This document shows positions 23,201-35,267 of a stretch of 64,000 nt of DNA, in pieces. The notes beneath the pieces were generated by a model. It made no database searches. It was not told where the DNA came from and saw only the letters and a program-made list of their open reading frames with translations. Positions within the stretch are counted from its first letter, which is position 1. Every line of letters begins with the position of its first letter. The translations under genes were made by a program, and so were the position numbers. The DNA comes from Dendrolimus kikuchii (taxonomy: Eukaryota > Arthropoda > Insecta > Lepidoptera > Lasiocampidae), in contig CM034394.1 of NCBI GenBank assembly GCA_019925095.2, positions 8,320,272 through 8,384,271 of the forward strand, given 5' to 3'.

Positions 23201-26200
23201 GAGCCCCAAAGACTTGGTGGCAGGCGTTAGAATAAATGGATACTTTAGAAACGCGAATTTCCTACCTGAAAGTAAAATTGATCGGATTTTAAATTATTTT
23301 TAAATATTCAACACTCGTTAATAAACCGAATATATACGACTTTTTTGAGAGTGGCCAATATTGTAAGTTTTCTTACTACACTTTGCACAATACAATATGA
23401 ACTGGCCATGCTACGTCTCGTACATACTTACTGTTTCGTCGACCGTTCACAATATAAAAGGCATTATTTTTAATAAACCGAATCTATGGTGGGTGGTACC
23501 ATCATAATTATTGATTACAGCTCTTAGGGCCACAGAATATCGGCGTGAAACAGTTAACCCTAAACTAATTATGTTTCGTGCGATGAGTGATTTCTGATGG
23601 CCCACTTACTTTACTCCCGCTCGCCCTGTTCAATCCTCCCTATTCCATCCCCCTATTCAAATCCAATATGCTATTCCCTCTATCTCCTCTCTAATCCCTT
23701 TATCTCATCACCTATCATACCTTTTTATTCCATCATAAAAACTGGCAACACGTTAGCATCGCCATTGGTGTTGTAAACGCCTTTATGCGGTGGTAACCAC
23801 TTTCCCAACCCACATGAGTGGGGCTGTCTGCCAGTTTGTCAGATTCGTATTTAAAAAAATCTATTTATATTATTATAAAATTCTAAAAATACCGTGTCTG
23901 TACATTGACAGACAAGACTATATAATTTTTTAGATATCTTTTGTCTGTGTGTTCGGGATCCATGTAAAAACTGCTGAGCCAATTTCGATGCGGCTTTCGC
24001 TGACAGCGATAGCAAATTCTTAGAATTAAAATCTACGCTACTATTTATCCTAGTATTCCCGCGGGAAATTTTTCCCGGAATAATCTAAAATGACCAGATT
24101 AAAAAAAATCGAATTCCAATGCAATATTTTCCCTGATCCCGAGAGAAAATTTGATGTAATAAAATGCGTGATATTTTGTATCCCAGGAATCCCGCAGGAA
24201 ATTTCCCGGGAGCGTTTTGTAGTTGTTGGGGTATATAATAATTAACATATCCGGTACAGTTTTCACTAAAACGATAACTTATATTCTTTTTCAAATACTG
24301 CAATACTGTGTCCCGGGAATCCTGCAGGAATATCAAGCTAACCGTGAACGAAGTCGCGGGCACTTCCTAGTAATATTATAACAGTAGTATAGCTATAAAC
24401 GTACTCACCTTTACTTATCTCTGTCTTATAATTACCGAAATCTATGTCCATTTCTATAGTATCACTGAGTAGTTCATTATAAAACTCCTCGAATGGCAGG
24501 CATGGCTTCCTAGCATCTAACACATTTATATTTAATTCGATGGCTGAAACAATAATTGTCTTTATACAACACTACCAATACATTTTTTTGTTATCCTATG
24601 TTTATATGTCAATTTAGATTCAAATAAAAAAGTCTGTCAAGAAACATTATTATAATCTTTTACTAACAATATTCTTGACGGCTATGTACCCCACATAACT
24701 TTTATATTAAATTAACATAACTTTTATAAAAAATTACATGTAGTAACGCTTTTACTACACCATTCTGTAGCGACAAATAGATTACAACTTTCTAAATTTC
24801 CTTCATACAAAACCTAAAAGTCATAAAAAAACAAGACAGACAGACAGATGGACGGAGAAATATGATTTTAGAAGTTTCGTTTTTGTAGCAACCTGTAGGA
24901 CCCTAAGAATATATAATTTACTAGCGACCCGGCGCGGTTTCACCCGCGCTCTGTCCCGCTCCCGTGGTATATAGCGTCATGTTATATAGCCTATGACACT
25001 CCCTGTTAACATAGCTCTCTAACAGTAAAACAATTTTTAAAATTGGTTTAGTAGATCCGTAGATTACCAGCTACAACCTCACAAACTTTACCTCTTTATA
25101 ATATTAGTATAGAAATATAGATGATAAAAATAATTTAAATTATTTTGCAAGAATTGTGCTTGACGCATGACATATATGCGGGAAATATTAGACGTACCTA
25201 AAGGGTCATCAGGTTGTGAGTTTTTTGAACTTTTCATTGAGGTCGGTGGGTACAAATGGTCTAAAACATTCTCCAGTGGGTCTTGCTGATTGGGTATCAC
25301 TATTGGCTCCTCACGAAGTGTGTTCGATTCCATATCTCCTGCTAACATGTTCGCGTAGTAAACGATCTGTAAATAATTAGTTTCGATAAGGTATCAGTAT
25401 GTGTTTATGTTTGTTATGTATTGTTTATGATTTTTTTTCTAATAACACCATTCAACTCATCCATTTACTGTATGTACGAGTGTATACAGTACAGGTTGAT
25501 GTACCTGCGCAATAGACCAATTTTAGTAGCGCGTGACAGTGTACGAATCTTGTAAGCGGAACAGAGCTAAAAATGCATAGCAAGCAACACTATGCCATTT
25601 TCGCTTACGAATAAAGTTCAATATAGAAGTTTTTACACTTTTCAGTGCAAACGAAAACTGCAGATCGAAATTATAACTTGTGTGAACTGTCACATGTAAA
25701 TGTTAACCACTATTCAAATATATATGACCATTGTCTGAAACAGCTTGAATTACTAGTTGCCATGATCTGACTAGCAACCAAACAGCTATCTGAGTCCACT
25801 CTGTGTAAAGTTTAAGAGAAACAATCAACATAGTTCGGTTCATAGCCCACTGAGTTACATAACATATATAGGCAAGTTCTACCATTGGCAATAGGACACA
25901 TTACTCAACTGCCGTCTCCTCTATCTTACTATTCATCCACTTGCCTTATCATCGGTTGAAATTTGATGATACTTTCATAAAGCTTAGGGCCCATCGACAA
26001 ATTACATCACATTAATTTCATGATTTTTTGACCCCTCCACCACCCTTGTGACAGATGGTCACATTCGTGAGACTCTCTAGTGTGATATCACATATTTTGC
26101 AATTTTACATCAAGTCATAATTAAATTAAAACCGCAGTTCTGTAATTAGCTTAAATATAACTTTGAACTGTGACATCACGAAATTTATGACCCCTTCTAC

Positions 26201-29200
26201 CCCTTGTCACACTTCGCCAATTACTCCCCCCACCCCCCCTAACGTTGACGTAATTTATGAACGGCCCCTTATGTTGAATTTTAATAGCTCATACTGCAAA
26301 TGAATGGTTAGTAAGATATAGGAACCGGCAAACAATGCTTTACTTTATTTTTATATGTAATGTCATGAGTAACTCATTAACGAAGAGTATATTTTATCCC
26401 TCAACAAGATTTATTCTGCATTTACGATAAATATATATTCACCTTCATGAGCTTTGTGGCCATGGTAACGTTCTCGTCATCCTGCACTTGGAACTGACGC
26501 GTGTAATTTGTAGAGATCACTCTCAAAGTAATCAACTGCTGCAATGTCTCCAATATGTGGCGGAGACTGTCTTTACAGTGCTGCGCCCATAAACGCGCCA
26601 GTTTGGCCTGAGCTGAAATTATTGAGAAAAAATTTAAAAAATGATTATTTATATAGGCGTTATTTCTTATTTCTACAAATGACAAGCACCCAATAAAACG
26701 TAACACTGAAAAATCCTTATATGTTAGTTTTCTATGACAATCAGTGAATATCATAAGTAACTTTTTGCTATAGGAAAATACTACTAAAACTTTGATCTTT
26801 TATTTCCTACTTAATGTGTTTGTAAATTAATTTTTCATTAACAAGTTACATGATTTTGTAGGAATGTAATAATATCATGCACATAAGTTTTGGTCCTTCG
26901 TGGCGGAATTCATTTAGTGTTGAATCACGCATGTATTATTAGATTTCACAGTTGACTAGGTTATATACTCATGCACACTTATATAAATTAACATTCTACA
27001 TTTTAAATATATTTTTTCAAATGATATATAATTTTTGTTCTCTTTGATGATAAAAACTATTAAGATGTACTCTACATACTTCTTACATGAATAAGTATTT
27101 ATTCCAATACCTTTAAGTGGCAAATGCTCCGCAGCGCGACATAACGCCGGCAGCGCTATCTCAAGATAGTCACTGCACCCGAGATCTGGTACTTCAAATG
27201 CTATCAAAAAACAATTAACCACCTCCTCAATGCTCATTCTTTTTGTTATCCGCAGATCAAGTTCCATGTAGTCTGCCAAGGTCTTTAGAGCAAGTACTAA
27301 CGCCGAACTATAGTATTCTGATGGCACCTGGAAGTGAAAATAACAATTACTTACCTCACTGGTTGTTTGATAGAATCAAACTTGGCTAAGGAGAGTAAAA
27401 ATAGCCACTATTGCATATTACTATTATGAATATGACAATTGTCAAAATGAAATGCAGCTTTATGCCACCACTTGCACTTACAAGTATCTATATCTAGACA
27501 ATTATCGATTTCATATCACAATTCTCAAAAAAAAAAGAGATATTAAGGCCTCGAGTCTAGGTTTTTGCTATTTTAAAAGAGTTGTGAGATGATCAAATGT
27601 CTTGCTAATGATTTACGCAACTGATAATTGCCTTTCAAATTACTATTAAATAAGTTGAAGCATGTGAGATTTCTTATTTAAATGTATGTTTTTTATGTTC
27701 TTAAATCCAGTGAAAAATGAGGTTGTTACCAATATATTAAATATTATAACTTTTCCCAAGCCAAGCTCTGTCGCCTGTCTCTTGTCTAAAGAGCAAGCAT
27801 TAATACCAGTCATATTGTATTAAATTTTTATGTTAATGCTATTTGCCCTGGAAGATTCACTTCATTGTATATCGCAAATTATCCCATCTCATGGTTTAAA
27901 AAGTATCTATGTCCATTTTGGGTATTAAAAACTACATATGTACAAAATTATAGCAAAACCGATCCAGTACTACAGTAGTTTTTCCGTGAAAGCATAATAG
28001 ACAGACCAGATCGAATCACTATAACATTTTTTTATAGATGACGCATTTTTATATCTTGAGAACTGATTGGTCTCCCATAAAAACTGTCATCCCCTATTTC
28101 TTCCCGTACTATTTTAATTTTAGCGATAAAAGTGCCTGTGTCAAGTCTCGACTATCATCTGTAAACTACAAATATGACAAAAAATATGAAAATGACGAAA
28201 CTTACGAAAATGACATCACAAAAAAAACAAAACCTAAATATTGGGATAGATGTATCCCATAAAGTATTCTGGGACACATCTATCTCAAAATCTATACTTT
28301 CGGGATAAAAAGTATCCTATATCCATCCTAGATATTGAACTTACATATGTACTGAGTTTCAGCCAAAGTGGTCCAATAGTTTTTCCGTAAAAGCATTATA
28401 GCTAAACAGAAAGATATACTTTTATCCCGAAAACTATCCTATTTATCGGGATAAAAGTATCTTATCTTCATCCTCGGCATCGAATATATATATATATACT
28501 TAGTCTGGCCATAAATACTGTTACAATTAAAAAGAAACAAAATATTACATTTGAATTTGGAATCTGTCATTTTTATATGATTGTTCATTGTGTTTTCTCA
28601 TTTTGGCGCCAATACATTGTACAACATTTTGCGATATTAAAATGCAGTGGGACGATAAAGAGAACCGAATCGCTGTGATTGCATTACACAAAATAGATAT
28701 GGAGCCAAATGCAATTTTTAAAACTCTCCATATGCTTGGTATTACTCAAATGTTTGTGTACCGGGCTGTTAATAGGTACAGTGAGACCTCCTCAGTTTGT
28801 GACAAAAAAGATCTGGCTGTCCACGTAGTGTTCGTACGAAAAAGGTAGTCAAAGCAGTAAGGGAAAGAATTCGAAGAAATCCTGTCCGAAAGCAAAAGAT
28901 TTTATCTCGGGAGATGAAGATATCACCTAGCACCATGTCGCGTATTTTAAAAGATGACTTAGGACAGGTCATTTCATAACTCATAATTTAAAAAAGAATA
29001 GGGTGGTAAAATCGAAACAACTACTGAAGCGGTACCCAAAGGGAGGTCACAGAAAAATTTGGTTTACGGATGAGAAAATTTTTACAATTGAGCAACATTT
29101 TAATAAACAAAATGACCGTATTTATGCTCAAAGCTCCAAGGAAGCTTCTCAATTAGTCGACAGACTGCAACGTGGGCATTATCCGTCTTCAGTGATGGTT

Positions 29201-32200
29201 TGGTGGGGTGTTAGCTATTTAGGAGTGACTGAGCCATATTTTTGTGAAAAAGGTATCAAAACATCGGCACAAGTGTCTCAAAATACCATTCTTGAGAAGG
29301 TAGTTAAGCCCCTTAACAACACCATGTTCAATAACCAAGAATGCTCCTTCCAGCAAGACTCAGCGCCAGGTCAGAAAGCTCGGTCTACGCAGTCTTGGTT
29401 GGAAACGAACGTTACGGACTTCATCAGAGCTGAAGACTGGCCGTCGTCTAGTCCCGATCTTAATCCGCTGGATTATGATTTATGGTCAGTTTTAGAGAGT
29501 ACGGGTTGCTCTAAACGCCATGACAATTCGGAGCCCCTAAAACAATCCATATGATTGGCAGTGAAGAAATTTCCCATGGAAAGAGTGCATGCATCTATTG
29601 ATAACTGGCCTCAACGTTTAAAACACTGTATTGCAGCCAATGGAGACCACTTCGAATAAGCTTTTTATATTTTAAATTGTTTTATATTTATGTATTAAAC
29701 TAACACACTGTAAAACTTATAAATGTTATTTGCAATAAAAAAAAATTCTTTATTACAATATTTATGGCAAAACTAGTTATATACTGAGTTTCAGCCAAAA
29801 CAGTAAAGTAGTTTTTCTGTGAAAGTGTAGCAGACAAGAGTTAATTTCACATTTATAATATTAATAGGGATTAACTAGAATAGAGATGTGTACATTGCTA
29901 CTTAAAATTCTCACATATGATAACTAGTGTCTAATTCAGACATAATGTGAATTTGATAATCCTATATCCAATATTGTCATAATTTCTTACTTTGGCAAGG
30001 TACTGGAAAGCCCTTCTACATGACGCGACATCCAAGCCAGGGCCAGTGATGCTGTCAACATCCTTATCTGGGTCACTTGACATACTTATTTTCTTTGAAT
30101 CCCTCTCTAAACAAAACCACAAAATACATATAAATAAAAAAAAACTATATTGTATTTATAAACAAACAGGTGTAAGACCACAATATCAGATCAACGTCCC
30201 ATTTCTCAGATCAGACCCGACAGACCTTATTTATCTAAGAGAGCTAATTGATAACAAATTCACTTACAATCTGCGCTACTTTTTATCCTGGAAATCTCGC
30301 GGGAATTTTTCTGAGAATTATTTAAAATGGCCAATGGCTAATGGATGGAAAAAAAGTTTGGAATTCCAATGCAATTTGTTGACTGATCGATAGCCAATTT
30401 TATGTGTTATTTCTTATCGCGTTTTCACTAAAACGATAGCTTATATTCTTTTTCAAATTCCGCGGTACTCTGTGTCCCGGGACTCCCGCGGGAATTTCAA
30501 GCGTGAACGAAGTCACGGGCATATTTTAGTGTTCTTATAAAACATTAGTCTGAAAAGGCTCCAACTAAAGCAGTCATGTAAAATGGGAGATCTAACTATC
30601 TCTCCACATGAGAAACAAGCCTGTATATGTGAATATATTAAGATGCCAACTTACCTGTCTTTTTTTCCCCCTCATTACCATTACCTTCAGATAATTTGGT
30701 GGCAAAACATCTTGATAATATAGCTGGCTGCGTAAATGCCTCCCCAAGCGCTCTTATAAGTGGTTCTCTCTTCTTACTTTGCAGACATATATCACACAAC
30801 TCGTATATCCGTTCCTCTGTCAATGGGGCACCATCTAACAAATTAAATAATAACTGATCAAGTGTTTCAATCAAACAAATATATCTGTCTATATCCATTT
30901 TGTATAAGAACTTTAGCTTAACTGTCGCCATAAGATATTGACCAGCATGTTTTAAGAGTCTTTCTCAATTAACTAATGGATTAGTCAAATGAATTGTCAT
31001 TAGTTAACTGTCTCTCAAATATTAATTATACTTACAGAACAGTTACTTCTCACGTATTTATTGTTAAAAATGTAATACTGCAACATATTTAACAAATGTG
31101 TAATACCACAAATTTATATTAAGTGCAATTATTCATATTCTTATTAAATCATTAGCAGGAAGGAATTAATTTATATAAAATTACTCTTATTTAACATACA
31201 TTTATCATCAGCAATTTGACTCATATAATTTGAATTAAACCTGCACTTATGATTGGTGTATACCAAACATGGTTCACACAAAATATTGTTTACAGTAAGT
31301 AGATTCATCTATTACCAGACATAGAAATTTCACTTTGCACTTTACTATATGTACAGTAGTGGTATTAAAATGCTTGTCAGTTTCCAAATTGTTTCATTTA
31401 ACGTGAGAACATGTTATCTTTTTAAACTAAGTCACAGAACAGACTGTTCCACAGAAAATTGTGTTTAACTATTTGACAATAAGTTTAAAATTAATTAGAT
31501 CAAAGTTGTTTAATTTTCTGTCTTGTCTAAGAAGATTGTTTAGACATGTAAAACTTTTTTATTGGTTTTAATATTTATGTAAAGTGTAGTGATTATATCC
31601 TCTTTGTTTCTTATTGTTAATCCCAGCTTCTATCATTGTCAACATTGCAATTTTCTTTTTTAGGTTTCTATATTCTACAAACATAAAATTTATTAAAATG
31701 TTGGCAGTATTGTTTCATGTACTCGTGCAAACAAAAGTCGACTTTAAGGTGACAAACAATTTCTTTCCGTGGCTGTACTACATTGCACTTTCTATGAAAC
31801 CATCGAATGTAATGGAAGCAGCAGCAAGAGAATATAAATAAAATGTACTTACTACTATGACTATCAGTTTTGGTCTTATTTTGAGATACATTATGACTAG
31901 CTTGTGGTTCCACCTCCTTGGAAGTGCTCTCTTTATGTGATGTTGAACTTGATGTTGCTAATTGTTCTTGTTTTTTAATATCGGATTTTTCCTTTGTTGG
32001 TTCTGATGTTGCACACATTGTGCTGGAAATTATCACTTTCAAATTACAATAGGTTGCCAATGTCCATTATGGTTTAGCTAAAGACACACTACATCTCATT
32101 TTCTTCAATTGTCCCAATAATACTACCACTTCGTTTGAAATTGTATCTTAAGACCTTTTTCACTCCTATTGAACTTGATTCTCACCTTGACTAATAAAAA

Positions 32201-34840
32201 CCATGTGTATATGTATGTACATAATTTAAATTTATATCATCTAAGGTAGCCTTACATCTAACATCTATTTCGTTCACGGGTCTGCTAGAACAGCCACTGT
32301 AAACCTTTTGTATAAGGGCCACATTAGACATAGGCACGGCGCTAAAAACGGCGGCAGTGCGACGCCAGCAGTTTAGCAATTTCAGGCTTTGTTAAGTTAC
32401 TGTATTTAAATCTACTCTATTTATGTTTACTTCAAAAATAGTCACAAATGAGACTAGGTTACCTAAAATTGTAAGCTGCTGGGAACCGTGAATGAATAAG
32501 CAGAATACAAATCTGTGTTCTTTTCAGACTATTATCCATCTGTTTTATATCAAGCTAACAATTTAACTAACGGTTTTAAAGCTACTAGGTCAACTGGGTC
32601 CACTGGGCCCACTGGGTCCACTTTGACCACTGGGTCCACTAGGCCAGTTGGGTCCACTTTGTCCACTGGATCCACTGGGTCCACTTTGACCACTGGGTCC
32701 ACTAGGCCAGTTGGGTCCACTTTGTCCACTGGATCCACTGGGTCCAGTTGGTCGACTTGGACCATGTTATCTATTTTGTCATTTTTGTCAAGTTTTGTCA
32801 TTTATGTAGTTTACATATAGACGGGTGTGGTATAGTTTGCGATATAAAATGAAGTCAATCTTTCGGGGGCAAATACATACAAATTTAATATAATGTATGT
32901 ATCCAGCAATTTGCAACAATATCATCTAAACAATTTTTGCTTCAAAAGGTAGTTATGACCTCCATTGCGCTTTTGTGACCATCTCATAAACTATTACTAT
33001 TTTATTACAAAAAAAAAAGAAAAATAATTGATTTTTACCCTGCATCAGAATTACTCGCACTGGCTTCAGTTCTGGGAACCTTACTGGGGAGAGTGTCACA
33101 TAATCGAGCTTCTTTGTAAAACAATTTTATGGCCTCAGCTGCAGCTTCATTGGGTGACAAATTCCTGGCCTGTTACAAAAAAACTATGTTACAAAAAATA
33201 AAAACATTGTGTTTACTCTTTGATGTGTAGTTAGTTTATTCGTATTTCCAGATATACTTTAGTGGGTATGCAGTTGAATTATTGGACTTCATTCCTTGCA
33301 CTATACTCAATATCCAAATAGTAACATTCTTCATCATTTACAATAGATAGATAAAAAATTAATTATTGTTCACCAGTTGTCGAGTTGTGGAAACTACCTG
33401 CTTACAAAAGAAAGAAAATGATTGTTCACCACATACACAATAGTAAATTATTTATAGTCATCTAAAGGCAGGAACAAATGGCAATTTTAAGGTTTTAGAG
33501 TGATTTCTTCCAGACAACCCGGGCTGTGGATTGTGTGAAAAGAATTGAATGTGAATGAATGATGTGTGATGTGAGGTGGTGTGTAAATAAAAATACATGT
33601 AAATAGGATACATAAATATTACACACAACAGTGAAGAGACAATTAATGGGTTTTTTTAAACAAAATATATTAAACTTTATCACACTACAACTCTGTTTAA
33701 TTAAACAGAATCAATGATGCAATGGAGAAATGAATGCAGTGACAGCTTACAACTTCAAATAGAGTTGCCACTTAATATTTTCTTAAGTCTTCATGACTAG
33801 TATGCATAAGAAAACTATGTTTTAACAGTTTTAAGTATGGTAATTTATTTGATTTTTATTATGCCAATGTTTCAGCCACTTTTCAGTAGCAGTGATCATG
33901 GAAGACAAAGATGTCAAGTATCAATGAGTAGCCTACCACCAACTTGTTCATTTTAATTATATAGTTTTAAGTTTGTTTATGGCTATTATTTACTCTATAG
34001 GAGCCTAATCTAATTTACCACCACTTCGTAACATGTTGTGGCTTGAAGAGAAGTGGCGCAAGAAACTCTTCAGCAAACATGCCTAGCTCTAATAGTTTTA
34101 TATAATATTAAAATGGGTGGGAGGCAAAATAAAAGGAAATTATCAATCAAGTTGGTTTATGTTCCGGTGAACGCAGAAAGAGCTGTGCCTTGAGGTCTGG
34201 CGGCTGGATTTTACTGGGATTGGGTCTTAATTAAATTACATTAAATTAAAACCAAAACTGTTAAAACATAGTTTTATTATGGGTTGCCACTGTTTGGTTT
34301 AATAAGGTACAAGTATACATTCTATATGAATGTAATATGAATTTACAAACCTCTCCACTAGATGCACAATACTGATTATCACAGTTAGGTTTACCACAAC
34401 CATCTAGCAGCTGATAGAAATATCTTTCAATGAGCTGTCTAGCTGCGGTCCGCTTCATAATGTCTTGAGTATGATTCACGGCTGTACCAGAGCATAAACT
34501 TGATGTTGGCTGTTCTTCACTAATGTTTGGGGTAAAATTTTCTGACGATGATGCTTCGTTCCCCCTAAAAATATATTTAAATGCAAAGTAGTATAACACC
34601 ACATAACCTTGCTGTAATATTTTATAACCAAAACAAAGAAGAAAATAGCAAGTAATGCTTAACCTATATTTTGTATCAAAAACTACGCATCAGTTAAATA
34701 TAGATATTCTAGTCAACATTTACGTTATGCAACCTCTTTACATCTTAATATCGATGAATTAGCCGTAAATAATAAGATTGCATTGCGATTGAACATAAAA
34801 ATTACCTTGAAGCTTCGTCAGTTTCGTTTTTCGAGTTCAT
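16950..34840 (-). CDS. UBE3A: UBE3A (E6AP) HECT-type E3 ubiquitin ligase, complete, 16 coding exons
   Basis: Exons in coding order: 34806-34840, 34351-34564, 33039-33169, 31853-32022, 30655-30888, 29991-30106, 27111-27327, 26443-26612, 25198-25366, 24409-24543, 23063-23265, 21609-21790, 20481-20649, 19766-19933, 18023-18178, 16950-17285. All phases agree and give 934 residues. Residues about 48-110 form the AZUL zinc finger (Cys 68, 73, 78, 107); 127-183 are Ser/Thr/Lys-rich and probably disordered. The HECT domain runs from about 580 to the end, with [35 protein letters not shown] and the thioester Cys 902 in [15 protein letters not shown]; the protein ends KGFGML. It transfers ubiquitin from an E2 to substrates in nucleus and cytoplasm. 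The start is ATG 34838-34840; Met48 matches the usual short-isoform start and may be a second start. Introns carry many repeats and a maT transposon. Confidence 0.97.
17562..17905 (+). repeat. Dispersed repeat F
   Basis: Starts CTATACTAATATTATAAAGA, continues AATTCTTTCACCATTAGAAT, and ends GGGCAGGACAACATCTGCCG. Its right end matches 55228-55370 (AGGGCAGAAGAACGTCTGCC). Non-coding; in the last UBE3A intron. Confidence 0.65.
18745..19020. repeat. GC-richer repeat with internal inverted repeat
   Basis: ACCGTGCGGAAAGTTCGGC (18781-18799) pairs with GCCGAACTTTACGCGCGGT (18842-18860). More GC-rich than the surrounding intron; coding capacity not supported. Class unknown. Confidence 0.45.
19209..19342. 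repeat. Long near-perfect hairpin (52-bp arms, 30-bp loop)
   Basis: Left arm 19209-19260 and right arm 19291-19342 are reverse complements at 50 of 52 positions. It lies in the UBE3A intron between exons 14 and 15, on the gene's antisense side as written. A foldback element or a recent inverted duplication. Confidence 0.9.
19357..19670 (+). repeat. Dispersed repeat A, best copy (about 310 bp)
   Basis: Most complete copy: TTTTTTTATTGCAGGAGTTC, GGAAAGCGGTTACCATCGCC, GCTGCTCTCTTAAGGGTCAC, GGGGTGGTAGCCATTCAGTC, CCTCTTGCGACAGGCCGCCC and TCTTTCTCCGTTCATGCACG. Its open frame of about 100 codons is shared by repeat copies and is not taken as a gene. Confidence 0.75.
20136..20242 (-). mobile_element. 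3' tail fragment of the RTE-like LINE
   Basis: Begins (ACAT)n then AACTTAATGCCAGTTCCC, matching the 3' end of the element at 40485-43167 in reverse. Possible 8-bp target duplication ATTTGTTT at 20128-20135 and 20243-20250. In a UBE3A intron. Confidence 0.75.
20770..20855 (+). repeat. SINE S 3' fragment
   Basis: GGGAGGTCCAAGCAGTGGGA and CGTTTATGGGGTGGCTG match the 3' end of the SINE at 52735. Severely shortened. Confidence 0.55.
22400..22795. repeat. Repeat G fragment and family M element
   Basis: 22400-22480 is the reverse complement of 9497-9580 (TTCTACTGGAGAACACTTTT). 22640-22795 is a family M element with GTTAAAATTTGACTTAAGC and AAAATTCAACCGATGGTAAA arms and an AATGAATAATACAG end. In a UBE3A intron. 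Confidence 0.6.
23753..24375 (+). repeat. Repeat A fragment followed by repeat Z copy
   Basis: 23753-23855 has the GGTGGTAACCACTTTCCCA core of repeat A. 23868-24375 is a full repeat Z copy (ATTATTATAAAATTCTAAAA through GTGAACGAAGTCGCGGGCAC). Ends just before UBE3A exon 10. Confidence 0.65.
24924..25130 (+). repeat. Dispersed repeat H (GCGACCCGGCGCGGTTTC)
   Basis: Starts AGCGACCCGGCGCGGTTTCA and ends CTCTTTATAATATTAGTATA. A pattern common in arthropod genomes; single copy here. Non-coding. Confidence 0.5.
25905..26335. mobile_element. Family M element split by a PIF/Harbinger-like MITE
   Basis: Outer element: CTTGCCTTATCATCGGTTGA on the left, AATAGCTCATACTGCAAATG and GATATAGGAACCGGCA on the right. 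The inner element at 25987-26268 has ends GGGCCCATCGACAAATTAC and (reverse complement) GGGGCCGTTCATAAATTAC, flanked by TTA at 25984-25986 and 26269-26271, a Harbinger-type duplication. Confidence 0.7.
27760..28502 (+). repeat. Dispersed repeat D, copy split by the maT transposon
   Basis: Shares TTCACTTCATTGTATATCGC and GTAAACTACAAATATGAC with 11640-12150. The 9-bp array here (about 28160-28225) has AATGACGAA-like units. The right part (GTTTCAGCCAAAACAG) continues after the transposon at 29775-29870. Lies in the UBE3A intron between exons 6 and 7. Confidence 0.6.
28503..29773 (+). mobile_element. maT-type (DD37D) Tc1/mariner transposon with TIRs and TA duplication
   Basis: 1,271 bp. Left end GTCTGGCCATAAATACTG and right end ATATTTATGGCAAAAC are inverted repeats, flanked by TA at 28501-28502 and 29774-29775. 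It carries a damaged transposase. The insertion lies inside repeat D, opposite in orientation to UBE3A. Confidence 0.88.
28642..29659 (+). pseudogene. Broken maT transposase
   Basis: Starts [19 protein letters not shown] (helix-turn-helix part). A frame break near 28806-28815 shifts to [20 protein letters not shown] and [13 protein letters not shown] further break near 28970 leads to the catalytic part at 29003: WFTDEK (first Asp), [13 protein letters not shown] (second Asp) and [12 protein letters not shown] (third Asp), with 37 residues between second and third. An in-frame TGA at 29552-29554 precedes the last 34 codons (ending [10 protein letters not shown]). At least three lesions, so inactive. 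Confidence 0.85.
30266..30530 (+). repeat. Repeat Z, 5'-truncated copy
   Basis: Contains ATCTGCGCTACTTTTTATCC, GTGTCCCGGGACTCCCGCGG and GCGTGAACGAAGTCACGGGC. Between UBE3A exons 5 and 6. Confidence 0.65.
32560..32915 (-). repeat. Repeat D, inverted copy with expanded minisatellite
   Basis: On the minus strand it reads TTCATTTTATATCGCAAACT, GTAAACTACATAAATGAC and then the GTGGAC-type array. Same family as 11640 and 27760. Confidence 0.6.
32585..32762. repeat. Minisatellite: 9-bp units, with a perfect 63-bp duplication
   Basis: Units such as GGGTCCACT repeat with a 9-bp period. The 63-bp blocks 32621-32683 and 32684-32746 are identical. Both strands are open in one frame (Asp-Pro-Val type on the minus strand) only because the period is a multiple of three. 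Lies in a UBE3A intron. Confidence 0.92.
33415..33630 (+). repeat. Dispersed repeat C, second copy
   Basis: Shares TGTTCACCACATACACA, AGGCAGGAACAAATGGC and TTCTTCCAGACAACCCGGG with 10170-10380. Just beyond UBE3A exon 3. Confidence 0.5.
34351..34564 (-). CDS. UBE3A: UBE3A exon 2: N-terminal extension and start of AZUL finger
   Basis: Codes a Ser/Glu-rich lead (residues 13-47), Met48 and the first AZUL helix ([15 protein letters not shown]), with three of the four zinc ligands. The fourth Cys is in exon 3 (33039-33169, ARLCDTLP). AZUL is the domain that docks UBE3A to the proteasome subunit Rpn10/PSMD4. Confidence 0.95.
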
Positions 34841-35267
34841 AGAAAATGCCCTGCAATTAGGAACTAATCTTGAGGAACTAGTTATATAAAAGCAATGCGG
34901 TAAATGTGTTCATTCGCCATAAGCAAAATTCTTTAACATTTGGTTAATTATTTACTTGGATTATACAAAAATACTATCAATTGTTCTTTTCTTTTCCATT
35001 CAATTCTTCGTAGCTGTCAAGGTGTCAAGCAAGTTCACTTTCTTTCATACGTGTTTACTTCGTTACTTGTAGAACATCTTTTAAAAAATTATCTGTTATC
35101 CGTAAAATTATATAAAGTAGTATAATTTATAGTAAATGAAAATTATTGGCAAAACGAAGAAAATATTCAAGGATTTTATTTAATATAATATGACAGTCAG
35201 AAATAACGTCTTATTATCTTTTTTTATAATATTTACAAATATTCCCACTGGTATACACTATGTGGTG
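34841..35267. other. UBE3A upstream region
   Basis: AT-rich DNA directly 5' of the UBE3A ATG; the 5' UTR and promoter must lie here or further out. No TATA box stands out at a convincing distance. No gene seen. Confidence 0.4.

Noticed and set aside
32550..32820. Asp-Val-Pro-rich or Thr-Gly-Ser-rich repeat protein
   Set aside because: The frame is open because the minisatellite period is 9 bp; no start or splice context, and similar arrays lie in other repeat D copies.
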